Part shown: in pieces, positions 53,035 through 61,514 of the stretch
Layout: each line of letters begins with the position of its first letter
Numbering within the stretch: the first letter of the stretch is position 1
Assembly (NCBI RefSeq): GCF_002355275.1
Contig: NZ_CP023449.1
Coordinates: forward strand, 2,210,001-2,274,000
DNA: 64,000 nt
Source: Rhizorhabdus dicambivorans
Lineage (GTDB): Bacteria; Pseudomonadota; Alphaproteobacteria; Sphingomonadales; Sphingomonadaceae
Reading direction: 5' to 3'
The notes under the pieces: generated by a model
Told to the model about the DNA's origin: nothing
The model's input: only the letters and a program-made list of their open reading frames with translations
Databases searched by the model: none
Program-made: the position numbers and the translations under genes

Positions 53035-53574
53035 TTGCGCCACCGGATCGCTGATACCGCCGACATCCCCGCTATCGCCGCGCTGATGGAGCGGGCGATC
53101 GCCGAGCTCCAGCAAGGGTTCCTCTCCCCCGCCCAGATCGCCGCGAGCCGCGCGCATATGGGGCTCGATACCCAGCTGATCCGCGACGGCAGCTATTTTC
53201 TTGTCGAGATCGATGGCCTGCTCGCGGGCTGTGGCGGCTGGAGCGCCCGGGCGACGCTGTTCGGCGGTGACGCGAGCGCGGGGCGCGATGCCGCGATGCT
53301 CGATCCCGCGCGCGATGCGGCGCGCATCAGGGCGATGTACACCGATCCGGCCTTCGCGCGGCGAGGCGTGGGACGGCGGATCATCGCCCTGTGCGAGGCC
53401 GCGGCCGCCGCTGCCGGGTTCGGGCGCACCGAAATGGCGGCGACGCTGGCGGGTTTGCCGCTGTACGAGGCGTGCGGCTACGGCGTGGTTGAGCGGTTCG
53501 AGGCAGTGGCGCCGGATGGCGTGCCAGTACCCCTCGTGCGGATGGAAAAGCCCCTGCACCGACATAGCCGGTAG
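53035..53574 (+). CDS. GNAT-family N-acetyltransferase
   Basis: 179 residues. N-terminal IADTADIPAIAALMERAIAEL, SYFLVEIDGLLAGCGGWSAR, then the acetyl-CoA motif A AMYTDPAFARRGVGRRIIAL and LAGLPLYEACGYGVVERFEA. Substrate unknown; related proteins acetylate small amines or peptides. TTG 53035 is the only start near the conserved N-terminus. It follows the FecR-like frame by 16 bp and may share its transcript. Confidence 0.88.
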   Translation: MRHRIADTADIPAIAALMERAIAELQQGFLSPAQIAASRAHMGLDTQLIRDGSYFLVEIDGLLAGCGGWSARATLFGGDASAGRDAAMLDPARDAARIRAMYTDPAFARRGVGRRIIALCEAAAAAAGFGRTEMAATLAGLPLYEACGYGVVERFEAVAPDGVPVPLVRMEKPLHRHSR

Positions 53575-53603
53575 CCACGACCGGATTGCGAAAGACCGGC
53601 CGA

Positions 53604-54791
53604 TCAGGCCTTGGCCGGCCTGGCCGGCTTCGGCGACGTCTCGGGCTCGGGATAGGGCATCACCATCGTGCCGTCGGGGGCTGCGGTGAAGGTGGTCTGG
53701 GTCGGATAAGCGAACTGGATGCCTTCTGCGGCGAAGGTTTCGAGGATGGTGATGCAGACTTCGTGGCGGGCCCGGTTGAAGACCTCAGCGTCCTCGGCGA
53801 GCACGTCGAACATCAGTTCATAGTCTAGCGAGGACGCGCCGAAATTGATCATGGAGCAGTGCAGGAACACCGCCTTGTCCTGCCGGGTCACGATCCCCTT
53901 GACGATGTCGGGGATGCGTCGGCACGTCTCGGGGGGGGTCTGGTAGGTCACGCCCAGCATCAGCGTCGCGCGCCGGCGCATCGTGTGCGTGAGGTTGTGC
54001 AACTCCTTGTTGAGCAGGTTGGTGTTGGAGATGATCACCTCTTCCCCGGTTACTGAGCGGAGACGGGTCGTCTTCAGGCCGATCGCCTCCACCGTGCCGG
54101 TCGTCGTCTTGTCCCAGTTGACGGTGTCGCCGCGCCGAAAGGGGCGGTCGAAGATGATCGCCAGGCTTGCGAACAGATCGGAGAATATGCCCTGCGCCGC
54201 GAGGCCGATCGCGATGCCGCCGATGCCGAGGCTGGCGACGAGGCCGGTGATGTTGACGCCGACATTGTCGAGGATCGCCAGTGTCGCCACGATGAAGCAG
54301 ACTGCGGTGACGAGCAGGCGGATGATCCCGATCGCCGAACCCAGCGTCGAGTAGCCGCTCTCTTCGTCGTCGCCGGCGCGATGTTCGACGATGCCGATTA
54401 CCAGCTCGCGTACCCAGATCGCGGCCTGGATCGCGGCGGCGACGGTGAACAGGAAGCGCACCGTATCGGCGACCACCGCCGGGGGGGCCGCGTAGCCGCT
54501 CACGATCTTCGACGCGAGCATGACGATGAAGAACAGGTTGGTGCGGGCGATCGCACGGCCGACGATGCGCGGCCAGTGGCCGAGATGCTGGCGCCGGCAC
54601 AGCCGCGTCCCCAGCATGCGCAGGCCGTAGAGGATCGCCACGATCACCGCGCCCGCGGCGCCCGCGATCGCGATGCTCAGATAATGGTTCGCTATCCAGA
54701 CGAGCACCTGTTCCCAGAAAAGCTCGATGTCGGCGACCGACTGGAAAAGGGCTTGGTCTTCGGAGGTGGCGGCGTTACCCGTCTTAGACAT
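53604..54791 (-). CDS. MscS-family mechanosensitive ion channel
   Basis: 395-residue small-conductance channel opening on membrane tension to release solutes in hypo-osmotic shock. Five N-terminal hydrophobic segments; the pore helix region GLVASLGIGGIAIGLAAQGI, then the beta domain FRRGDTVNWDKTTTGTVEAI, GLKTTRLRSVTGEEVIISNT. C-terminal alpha/beta part with LGVTYQTPPETCRRIP and an Ala/Pro tail. The layout is the larger MscS (YbiO/YnaI-like) group. ATG 54791 faces no upstream gene partner; the ligase gene ends 14 bp away on the same strand. Confidence 0.94.
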   Translation of the reverse strand: MSKTGNAATSEDQALFQSVADIELFWEQVLVWIANHYLSIAIAGAAGAVIVAILYGLRMLGTRLCRRQHLGHWPRIVGRAIARTNLFFIVMLASKIVSGYAAPPAVVADTVRFLFTVAAAIQAAIWVRELVIGIVEHRAGDDEESGYSTLGSAIGIIRLLVTAVCFIVATLAILDNVGVNITGLVASLGIGGIAIGLAAQGIFSDLFASLAIIFDRPFRRGDTVNWDKTTTGTVEAIGLKTTRLRSVTGEEVIISNTNLLNKELHNLTHTMRRRATLMLGVTYQTPPETCRRIPDIVKGIVTRQDKAVFLHCSMINFGASSLDYELMFDVLAEDAEVFNRARHEVCITILETFAAEGIQFAYPTQTTFTAAPDGTMVMPYPEPETSPKPARPAKA

Positions 54792-54805
54792 TCAATAGTC
54801 CATCA

Positions 54806-56302
54806 TTATTTGCCGGACGTGGTGCCCCAACGAGGTTGAGTGCGGCGGTGTTCCCCGGCACGGGCAAAGCCGCGTGTGGGTTCGGGATCGGGTTCCGGCT
54901 CGGATTCGGCCGCCGCCGCTTCGGCCGCGGCTTCGGCTTCGATCGCGGCTTTGGCCTCGGCGGCCTCGATATCGCGGCGTCGGCGACGGAAGGGGTTCCA
55001 CACCTTCTTCTTCACATAGGTCTGGACATAGCGGTCGAACGCAATCTCCACCGCGATGATGAAATAGATATAGGGCTGGAAGGCGATGCCGACGAAGGAG
55101 CAGCCCAGCATGAAGATCAGATGGGCATGCTGGAGCGCCGCAGCCAGCGGCGCCACCCAGGCATTGGGACCTTCCTCCTTCTTGTAGGCGCGTCGCACGA
55201 TCTCCATGCGGAAGATGCCGACGAGGTGGACGATCAGGAACAGCGCGAGCCCGGGATAGCCCTGCTCGCCGAGCATTTCGAAATAGGCGTTGTGGAACGA
55301 CCGGCCTTGATCGTAGCCGACCACTTTCACGACCGTGCCGTCGGCGGTCTTGTAGCTCATGTCAATTTCGAGCTTGTTGCCGATATAGGCGTTAAAACCC
55401 CCACCGAACGGGTGGCTGCCGGCATAGTTGATCGTCCATTTCCACACCGCCAGCCGGGTGGAGGCCGATGCGTCGGCCTGGTAGCCCTGGATGGTGTCCA
55501 TCCGCTCGGTATAGCTTTTCGGCAAGAAGGGGACGCCGGCGGCGACGATCCCGACCATGATTCCCAGATAGAGCATCCGCCGCTTCGCCGCGCGCAGCTC
55601 CAGCAGCGCCATCAGCACGATGCAGAGCAGGCCGGTGCGGGTCTGGGTGCCGATCGGGATCAGCAGGCACGCGAAGGCGAGTGCATACCAATAGACCCTG
55701 GCGAAGATCGACGGCGGCACCAGCGTCGAATATTTCGCCATGTAGAGGATCAGTGGGATCGAGCAGATCGCGAAGGCCGAGATGGTGCTGCTTTCGTACA
55801 TGCCCGAATTGTTGGCGACCATCAGGTTAAGCGTGCCATAGCCGCCGCCGCCGGCCAGCGTCTTGGCGCCGCCGACCACCGCGATGGATGACAGGCAGAG
55901 CAGCATGAACAGCAGCACGCCCTCGATCCGGGCGCGGGTGAAGAGCGTCATCGGCAGGAAGATCGAAAAGACCAGCGCCTTCCACACCCAGTCCCATTTC
56001 TCCATCGCGGCGTCGGGATGGTCGGCGGTCAGGGTGGTATATCCGCATAGCAGCAACAGAAGGATCAGCACGACCTGACGCGGAGATGGCTTGGCCAGGC
56101 TCTTGTCGTCGTTCATCGCCCAGCCGAGGAAGGCCGCGATGAACACGATCAATGACACCGGGATCGAACTCAGCAGATAATAGGACAGGCGCTGTGGCGA
56201 GACGATATCGACGTAGATATAGGCGCAGACAAACAGGAAAGGCCGCCGGAACCCCGCGAGCAGCAGGGATACCAGGAAGCCGATCAGGAAGAGGTCACGC
56301 AC
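54806..56302 (-). CDS. O-glycosylation ligase/polymerase, XrtA (exosortase A) system-associated
   Basis: 498-residue membrane protein with about ten helices. It shares the Wzy/O-antigen-ligase-like core: AGGGGYGTLNLMVANNSGMY, LIPIGTQTRTGLLCIVLMAL, the large periplasmic loop with YAGSHPFGGGFNAYIGNKLE and GRSFHNAYFEMLGEQGYPGL, and a long charged, Glu/Ala-rich C-terminus. This pattern is that of the exosortase-A-associated O-glycosylation ligase family (TIGR03097). GTG 56302 overlaps the upstream small gene's stop. With the TIGR04063-type glycosyltransferase alongside, this is an edge of an XrtA-type polysaccharide locus; no exosortase itself is in the window. Confidence 0.85.
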   Translation of the reverse strand: MRDLFLIGFLVSLLLAGFRRPFLFVCAYIYVDIVSPQRLSYYLLSSIPVSLIVFIAAFLGWAMNDDKSLAKPSPRQVVLILLLLLCGYTTLTADHPDAAMEKWDWVWKALVFSIFLPMTLFTRARIEGVLLFMLLCLSSIAVVGGAKTLAGGGGYGTLNLMVANNSGMYESSTISAFAICSIPLILYMAKYSTLVPPSIFARVYWYALAFACLLIPIGTQTRTGLLCIVLMALLELRAAKRRMLYLGIMVGIVAAGVPFLPKSYTERMDTIQGYQADASASTRLAVWKWTINYAGSHPFGGGFNAYIGNKLEIDMSYKTADGTVVKVVGYDQGRSFHNAYFEMLGEQGYPGLALFLIVHLVGIFRMEIVRRAYKKEEGPNAWVAPLAAALQHAHLIFMLGCSFVGIAFQPYIYFIIAVEIAFDRYVQTYVKKKVWNPFRRRRRDIEAAEAKAAIEAEAAAEAAAAESEPEPDPEPTRGFARAGEHRRTQPRWGTTSGK

Positions 56303-56498
56303 GGTTCGAGCCTGGCCGTGCTTCGCCGGTTTCGACTCCGGCGCGTCTGGGTTGCTGTTCCTGCTTCTTGGGCAGGACAGGCTTGAAGTGGCGGCCCGAG
56401 CCGATCGGCTCCTCGTTCAGATCGGGATGCTGCAGCATTCGGATCGCCACGAAGCCCAGCAGGAAATGGGCCAGGAGCAGCGAAAGCGTGTCGATCAT
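56295..56498 (-). CDS. 67-residue small membrane protein coupled to the ligase
   Basis: MIDTLSLLLAHFLLGFVAIR, one membrane helix, then MLQHPDLNEEPIGSGRHFKP and a basic, Gln/Arg-rich tail. Its TGA overlaps the GTG start of the ligase (56302), which supports a real, translationally coupled gene. Family unknown; it may help assemble the ligase. Confidence 0.65.
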   Translation of the reverse strand: MIDTLSLLLAHFLLGFVAIRMLQHPDLNEEPIGSGRHFKPVLPKKQEQQPRRAGVETGEARPGSNRA

Positions 56499-56561
56499 AG
56501 CTGGCGTTCCGACCCGATTCCGGTTGACATTCCCGGCCTCTTCATGCGCGTTTCGCGCCAC

Positions 56562-57767
56562 ATGAAGATCCTCCATATCCTCGATCATAGCCTGCCCATC
56601 CACAGCGGCTATACTTTTCGTACTCGGGCGATCCTCAAGGCGCAGATTTCGATGGGCTGGGAGGTGCTCGGCGTCACCGGCCCGCGTTACAATGATCCGC
56701 TGCCCGACCCGGCCGAGGAGGAGGGGCTGCGCTTCCGCCGCACGCCCAAGGTTGCGCCCGCGCGCGCGCCGATCGGGGAATGGCGCGAGGTGAGGGCGCT
56801 CGAAAAGCGCATCGGCGAGGTCGCCGCGGAGTTCCGCCCCGATATCCTCCATGCCCATTCGCCCGCGCTGACGGGGCTGGCGGGACTCAGGGCTGCCAGA
56901 CGGTTGAAGCTGCCCTTCCTCTATGAGATCCGCGCCTTCTGGGAGGATGCGGCGGTCGGCAACGGCACAGGGCGCGAGGGATCGGCGATGTACCGGCTGA
57001 CCCGCATGCTCGAGACCCATGTCGTGCGCGGCGCCGATGCGGTGGCGGTGATCTGCGAGGGGCTTCGCTCGGATCTTGTCGCGCGCGGCATCGCGGCGGA
57101 CAAGATCATGGTTTCGCCCAATGGCGTGGACCTCGACCTGTTCGGCGATCCGCCACCGCCCGACGAGGCGCTGATCGACCAACTCGGCCTGCGGGGTGCC
57201 GAGGTGATCGGCTTCATCGGCTCCTTCTATGATTATGAGGGGCTCGACGACCTGATCGCGGCGATGCCGCTGCTGGTGGCGAAGCGTCCTCGGGCGGCGC
57301 TGCTGTTGGTCGGCGGCGGGCCGATGGAAGCCGCCCTGCGCGCCCAGGCAGCGGCCTCGCCGGTGGCAGAGCGGATATGCTTCGTCGGCCGGGTGCCGCA
57401 CCAGGAGGTCGAGCGCTACTACAGCCTGACCGATATCCTCGCCTATCCCCGCAAGTCGATGCGGCTGACGGATCTGGTTACCCCGCTGAAGCCGCTGGAA
57501 GCCATGGCGCAGCGCCGGCTGGTTGCGGCGTCGGACGTCGGCGGGCATCGCGAACTGATCGAGGACGGTGTCACCGGCACGCTGTTCGCACCGGACGCCC
57601 CCGGCGCGCTGGCGTCGTCGCTGGCGGCCCTGCTGGAGGATCGCGTCCATTGGGACGAGCGGCGCGCCACGGCCCGCGCCTTCGTGGAACGAGATCGCAA
57701 TTGGGGCGTCAATGTCGCGCGCTATCGGCCGGTCTATGAAAGGCTGGCAAAACAGGGAAGGCGTTGA
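56562..57767 (+). CDS. TIGR04063-type XrtA-system glycosyltransferase
   Basis: 401-residue GT4-family transferase of the PEP-CTERM/XrtA group. N-domain MKILHILDHSLPIHSGYTFR, TRAILKAQISMGWEVLGVTG; FLYEIRAFWEDAAVGNGTGR; NGVDLDLFGDPP. C-domain GFIGSFYDYEGLDDLIAAMP, LLVGGGPMEAALRAQA, the nucleotide-sugar-binding VTPLKPLEAMAQRRLVAASD, VGGHRELIEDGVTGTLFAPD. ATG 56562 matches the family start; 56544 is an alternative. It is divergent from the coupled ligase genes, 63 bp apart. Confidence 0.92.
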   Translation: MKILHILDHSLPIHSGYTFRTRAILKAQISMGWEVLGVTGPRYNDPLPDPAEEEGLRFRRTPKVAPARAPIGEWREVRALEKRIGEVAAEFRPDILHAHSPALTGLAGLRAARRLKLPFLYEIRAFWEDAAVGNGTGREGSAMYRLTRMLETHVVRGADAVAVICEGLRSDLVARGIAADKIMVSPNGVDLDLFGDPPPPDEALIDQLGLRGAEVIGFIGSFYDYEGLDDLIAAMPLLVAKRPRAALLLVGGGPMEAALRAQAAASPVAERICFVGRVPHQEVERYYSLTDILAYPRKSMRLTDLVTPLKPLEAMAQRRLVAASDVGGHRELIEDGVTGTLFAPDAPGALASSLAALLEDRVHWDERRATARAFVERDRNWGVNVARYRPVYERLAKQGRR

Positions 57768-57851
57768 AATTTCTTTGCCTTAGGGCAAGCTTCTTCGACG
57801 GAAAGTAACGGAATCCCAATTTTGCCTTATTATTGGGCGATAAAGAAACAT

Positions 57852-59567
57852 ATGGGCGTTCCAATGGTGCTGACGAAAAGCAAGAGGCGGTCGAGCCTGG
57901 TGATGGGGCTGCTGCTGGCGATGCTCCTGGGCGTGGCGGCGGCGTTCTTCGTCCTTGCCATGCCGATCCGCATGCTGGAGACGGTGACGACCCTAACCCG
58001 GCTGTCCAAGCTGATGGTCCAGGCGGAGCCGCCGATCTCGCCCAATGATCGCACCCTGCTCGCGGTGCTCGCTGGGATCGTCACCGCCGGGATCGGCTGG
58101 GTGCTGGTCGACTGGCTGCTGTTCGGCCGTGCGGGCATGAGCAGGCTGATCCGCACCCGTGAAGACGATTATGAGGATGAGGACGAGGATGCCTATCGTC
58201 CGACCGATCCGCTCGACCTGGTGGTACCCGGCGCCGCGCGCGCGAACGATTGGTCGCAGGCGCCTTCGGGCGATGCGCGCCGGCCGCTTTCGGCGCGAAC
58301 CGACATCGGCGAACCCGCGCCCTTTGCTCCGCCATCGCCGTTCGGTGCGCCGTCGCCGGTGCCGGGGCTCAACCAGCCACTGCCGCCGCTCGGTCAGATC
58401 CTGCCCGGCGCCGGGGTTTCGGCGCCGCCGCTCCAGCCGCATGTACCGCCGCTGGCCCAGCCCATCGCGCCGCCCGATCCCTTCGCCGCGCCGCCGGCCG
58501 TACCGGCCTGGACGGTTCCGGCGGCCGAGGGCGCGCCGCCGCTCAACGCCAATTTCGATCTGCCCGATCGCCCGGTCTCCTTCGATGCGGCTCCAGTAGC
58601 GGCCGCGCCGGCGGCGGTCTCCTCCGGCATGCCGAGCTGGTTGCCCGCGCCGGGTTCGCGCCCCGACGATCCCGCCGTCTTCGATGTGCCGCTAGCCGCC
58701 GAATTGCCGGCGGCAGCACCGGGCGAGCCGGTACCGATGCCGGCACCAGCATCGGTACCGGCACCTCGGGCGGCCGATCCCTTCGGCGCGGCGCCTGCAG
58801 AGCCGCCGCCTCTTCAGCCGCCGCCGCTCCAGCCGCTCGCGTCCGATCCGCCCCCGCTGATCCTTGCACAGCCGGCGCCGCCGCTGCCGATCCCGCAGGC
58901 CGAGCCGCCATCCTTCGCGACGCCTGCGGCCGCACCCGCCGTTCCTCCCGTTGCTCCGGCTCCGCCTCCGCAACCGCAGCAGCCAGTCTTCGCACCCGAG
59001 CCGCCACAACAGCCCTTCTTCGCGCCGCCCACGCCGCCTCGAGCGCCAGCGCCGGCAGCAGCAACGCCGGCTCCGGCCCCGGCGCGCCCCGCGGCGGCAC
59101 CGGGTTTCGACCGCGCACAGCTGGAGGATCTGCTCGGCCGGCTGGAGAGCAAGGTCCACAGCCGCCGGGCTGCCGCTGCTGCGGCCGCTTCCGCCGCTGC
59201 GCCTCCGGTCGCGCCGGCTTTTGCGCAGGCGCCGGTTCCGCAAGCCCGGTTCGCACAGCCGCCCGGCGCGATGGATCCCATCCCTCTGCAGCGGGCCGAA
59301 CTGCCCTCCGGATTTGCCGCACCGCCGCCGCAGGGGCAGCCAATCCCCGCGGCAGCCTATGATATGCCCGTGGCGCAGCCGTCACCGGCTTTCAACCTGG
59401 GCATCCAGCCCCAGGCGCAGCCGTCCGCTCCGCCGCCCGTTGCCGCACCGGCTCCGGCCATCTCCCCCGTGGCGTTGCCGCGCATCGACGAGGCGCGGAA
59501 GGAGGAGATGCTCGATCAGCCGCTCCACGTGACGCTGGACCTGCTGCGCGACATGGTGCGGCGCTAA
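57852..59567 (+). CDS. membrane protein with long Pro/Ala-rich region
   Basis: 571 residues. Two N-terminal membrane helices (SLVMGLLLAMLLGVAAAFFV, LLAVLAGIVTAGIGWVLVDW) with an acidic loop (REDDYEDEDEDAYRPTDP), then about 350 residues dominated by Pro and Ala (APPSPFGAPSPVPGLNQPLP ... PEPPQQPFFAPPTPPRAPAP). The C-terminus has a short conserved-looking helix (RIDEARKEEMLDQPLHVTLD, LLRDMVRR). No family recognised; the layout recalls membrane-anchored linker or scaffold proteins. Of the in-frame starts, ATG 57852 is used; 57822 (TTG) and 57864 are alternatives. It follows the XrtA glycosyltransferase on the same strand, so a polysaccharide link is possible. Confidence 0.75.
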   Translation: MGVPMVLTKSKRRSSLVMGLLLAMLLGVAAAFFVLAMPIRMLETVTTLTRLSKLMVQAEPPISPNDRTLLAVLAGIVTAGIGWVLVDWLLFGRAGMSRLIRTREDDYEDEDEDAYRPTDPLDLVVPGAARANDWSQAPSGDARRPLSARTDIGEPAPFAPPSPFGAPSPVPGLNQPLPPLGQILPGAGVSAPPLQPHVPPLAQPIAPPDPFAAPPAVPAWTVPAAEGAPPLNANFDLPDRPVSFDAAPVAAAPAAVSSGMPSWLPAPGSRPDDPAVFDVPLAAELPAAAPGEPVPMPAPASVPAPRAADPFGAAPAEPPPLQPPPLQPLASDPPPLILAQPAPPLPIPQAEPPSFATPAAAPAVPPVAPAPPPQPQQPVFAPEPPQQPFFAPPTPPRAPAPAAATPAPAPARPAAAPGFDRAQLEDLLGRLESKVHSRRAAAAAAASAAAPPVAPAFAQAPVPQARFAQPPGAMDPIPLQRAELPSGFAAPPPQGQPIPAAAYDMPVAQPSPAFNLGIQPQAQPSAPPPVAAPAPAISPVALPRIDEARKEEMLDQPLHVTLDLLRDMVRR

Positions 59568-59594
59568 GGATCAGAAGCTTCCCACCGGCATCCG

Positions 59595-59903
59595 TCATGC
59601 CTCGATCGTCAGGGCCTCCAGGGTCAGGACGGCATGTTCACCCTCATGATCGACCGCCGAGAGACGGATATCGGCGACGATGTGGCCTGGGATGACGAAG
59701 TCGGGGACGGCCAGCGCTTGCCGCAGCCTGTCGAGCGCGCCATCGAGCCTACCGCCTGACAGCCCGAGGCGGATGTGATGGCGTGCCCCATCGAACAACA
59801 GGCTCTGCCAGGCGCGGCTTTCTCCGCGCTCGATCCGCAGCGTGGCGGGTGGGTCACAGCATTGCCGCAGCACCCCCGTGATCGCCTTCACCGGATCGCT
59901 CAT
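59595..59903 (-). CDS. small protein, unknown function, coupled to a regulator-like gene
   Basis: 102 residues: SDPVKAITGVLRQCCDPPAT, then beta-rich AWQSLLFDGARHHIRLGLSG and a helical middle, VDHEGEHAVLTLEALTIEA. No domain recognised. ATG 59903 overlaps the stop of the upstream 60-residue gene (ATGA), so the two are translated together. Both are divergent from the S24 repressor, whose operator-like sequence lies between them. Confidence 0.75.
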   Translation of the reverse strand: MSDPVKAITGVLRQCCDPPATLRIERGESRAWQSLLFDGARHHIRLGLSGGRLDGALDRLRQALAVPDFVIPGHIVADIRLSAVDHEGEHAVLTLEALTIEA

Positions 59904-60082
59904 CGCGCGGCCCGCGCGGTGCGGATATAGGCGGTCACCCGTTCGACGGTGCTGTCTCGCGGCAGGCGCCCCCGCCGCAGCGTTCCGACGAAACCGGGAT
60001 CGCCCATCGCGTCTCGTCCGAAGCGGGAGGGGGTGATGCCGCTTTCGGCCAGGTAACGTTCGATCATCGACAGCAGATGCAT
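59900..60082 (-). CDS. 60-residue HTH-like protein divergent from the S24 repressor
   Basis: MHLLSMIERYLAESGITPSR, FGRDAMGDPGFVGTLRRGR, DSTVERVTAYIRTARAAR. The pattern ESGITPSRFGRDAMGDPGFV resembles small Cro/YdaS-like helix-turn-helix proteins. ATG 60082 is followed by an overlapping second gene. It is divergent from the S24 repressor across a 90-bp spacer with a palindromic operator, a layout seen in simple genetic switches. Such small pairs also occur as antitoxin-like units; no toxin is evident here. Confidence 0.75.
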   Translation of the reverse strand: MHLLSMIERYLAESGITPSRFGRDAMGDPGFVGTLRRGRLPRDSTVERVTAYIRTARAAR

Positions 60083-60129
60083 GTGGCGGGCTCCTCGCGA
60101 CTCATTTGTTCGTATTATGTTCCAAGTCA

Positions 60130-60156
60130 TTTCCTACTTGTCTAGGAAAAATCCTA
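60130..60156. promoter_or_regulatory. operator-like dyads between the S24 repressor and the divergent pair
   Basis: TTTCCTA (60130-60136) and TAGGAAA (60143-60149) form a perfect 7-bp dyad with a 6-bp spacer; TAGGA (60143-60147) and TCCTA (60152-60156) form a second, overlapping one. Placed 17-43 bp before the repressor ATG, they likely bind that repressor. Confidence 0.55.
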
Positions 60157-60172
60157 TCGGTAATGGAGGATC

Positions 60173-60814
60173 ATGGCCGATGATGTCCGAACCGCGCTGG
60201 ATGCGCTGATCCGCGAGCGCGGAGAGGATTACAGCGCTGTGTCGCGGCTGCTCGGCCGCAACCCGGCCTATATCCAGCAGTTCATCAAGCGCGGCACGCC
60301 CCGACGCCTGTCCGAGGAGGATCGGCTAAGGCTGGCCGCCTATTTCCGCGTCTCCGAGGACCGGCTCGGCGGTCGTGCGGGCGCGGGAACGCCGCCGGAC
60401 ATGTCCGCGCTGGTAGCGGTGCCCCGGATCGACATCGGCGCTTCGGCGGGGGCGGGCGGTCTCGCCGAGATCGAGGAGCGCGGTCGTCCCATCGGCTTTG
60501 ACGAGAAATGGCTGCGCGACCTTGGCGCGCGCCGGACCGACAGCCTGTCGATCATCAGCGTCGCCGGCGATTCGATGGAGCCGACCCTATGCGATGGGGA
60601 CGATATCCTGGTCGATCGCGAGGCGGTGGCGGTCAGGGCCGGTGCCATCCATGTGCTGCGGCTCGATGGCATGCTGATGGTCAAGCGCATCATCCGGGAC
60701 GGCGGGCGGCTGCTGATCCGCAGCGACAACCCCGCTTATCCCGATATCGCCGACTATGATCCTGCCTTGCTGGCGATCATCGGCCGTGTCCTGTGGTGCG
60801 GCCGGAAGCTCTGA
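60173..60814 (+). CDS. S24-type (LexA/CI-like) repressor
   Basis: 213 residues. N-terminal helix-turn-helix (ALDALIRERGEDYSAVSRLL, GRNPAYIQQFIKRGTPRR). The C-terminal S24 peptidase domain has catalytic Ser in ISVAGDSMEPTLCDGDDILV and Lys in LRLDGMLMVKRIIRDGG, so the self-cleavage dyad is intact. Cleavage between the domains would release DNA under stress, as in LexA and phage CI. TAATGGAGGATC before the ATG is a good ribosome site. It is divergent from two small overlapping genes with an operator-like dyad between; that resembles a phage-derived or SOS-like switch, though no phage genes are adjacent. Confidence 0.93.
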   Translation: MADDVRTALDALIRERGEDYSAVSRLLGRNPAYIQQFIKRGTPRRLSEEDRLRLAAYFRVSEDRLGGRAGAGTPPDMSALVAVPRIDIGASAGAGGLAEIEERGRPIGFDEKWLRDLGARRTDSLSIISVAGDSMEPTLCDGDDILVDREAVAVRAGAIHVLRLDGMLMVKRIIRDGGRLLIRSDNPAYPDIADYDPALLAIIGRVLWCGRKL

Positions 60815-60843
60815 ACCAGCATCGAGACCAGGAAATGCCGGTT

Positions 60844-61023
60844 TCAGCCTCGCCTGCGGTCGACCAGAAAGAGCGCGAGCGCGAGGGCCACGCCCAACCC
60901 GATGCCGGACAGCACGCCGATCGACGGCTGGCCGAAATGGTTGCCGATCACGGCTCCGGCGATGATCGTGAAGGCGACGATCGCCCCGCCCGCGCGCGAG
61001 GCGCCACCCTTTTGCTGTTCCAT
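60844..61023 (-). CDS. 59-residue small membrane protein
   Basis: MEQQKGGASRAGGAIVAFTI then two membrane segments (GGAIVAFTIIAGAVIGNHFG and IGVLSGIGLGVALALALFLV) ending in VDRRRG. No family name; a two-helix small membrane protein. ATG 61023 is the only start of the right size, although the frame is open further upstream. It converges on the S24 gene, 29 bp apart. Confidence 0.65.
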   Translation of the reverse strand: MEQQKGGASRAGGAIVAFTIIAGAVIGNHFGQPSIGVLSGIGLGVALALALFLVDRRRG

Positions 61024-61212
61024 GGCGCCCCCATGCCATGGCCGAGCGTCCGGCGCCAGCGCTTGTCCCGCCTGTGCCATGGCGGGACGATCGGTCCCGC
61101 AACGGGACTTGGTGAACGGCGCGGCTACCAACCATCTGGCTGCACCAGCGGGTTTTTCTGGTCCTGGCACGGGGCTTGAGTGTAGGACGCGCAACCGCAG
61201 CAGGGGGCTCGC

Positions 61213-61425
61213 TTGGAAGAGATTTTCTACATCGCCGATCGCAGCAGCATCGACCAGGCGCAGGACCTGCTGAGCCAATATGGCCTGATGGCGATCGACG
61301 AGGCCGCCGCGCGCAGCCGCCACTATCGCGAGCTCGGCAATGCGATTCGCTTCTGCGAGTGGCGCCAGATCGAGCGTTTCCTGTCGGTGCTGACCCAGGA
61401 TGTGGCGATAGGCACCGTCCACTGA
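61213..61425 (+). CDS. 70-residue small protein, unknown function
   Basis: MEEIFYIADRSSIDQAQDLL, SQYGLMAIDEAAARSRHYRE, GNAIRFCEWRQIERFLSVLT. Helical, one Cys, no membrane segment; the spacing resembles a compact conserved alphaproteobacterial protein, but no family is recognised. The TTG start follows GCAGGGGGCTCG. It lies 89 bp before tamA on the same strand. The 189-bp gap 61024-61212 holds nothing clear. Confidence 0.65.
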   Translation: MEEIFYIADRSSIDQAQDLLSQYGLMAIDEAAARSRHYRELGNAIRFCEWRQIERFLSVLTQDVAIGTVH

Positions 61426-61514
61426 TCTTTCGATAAGGTCGTTTCGGCGCCGACTAACCATCACACATCACTAGAGTCTGGCGGGGCGGACAGGCTGCCG
61501 CTAGGGTCCTGCGC

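Noticed and set aside
56295-57650. 451-codon minus frame through the XrtA glycosyltransferase
   Set aside because: Most of it mirrors the glycosyltransferase. Only its last 68 codons (56295-56498), outside that gene and coupled to the ligase, are kept as a real small gene.
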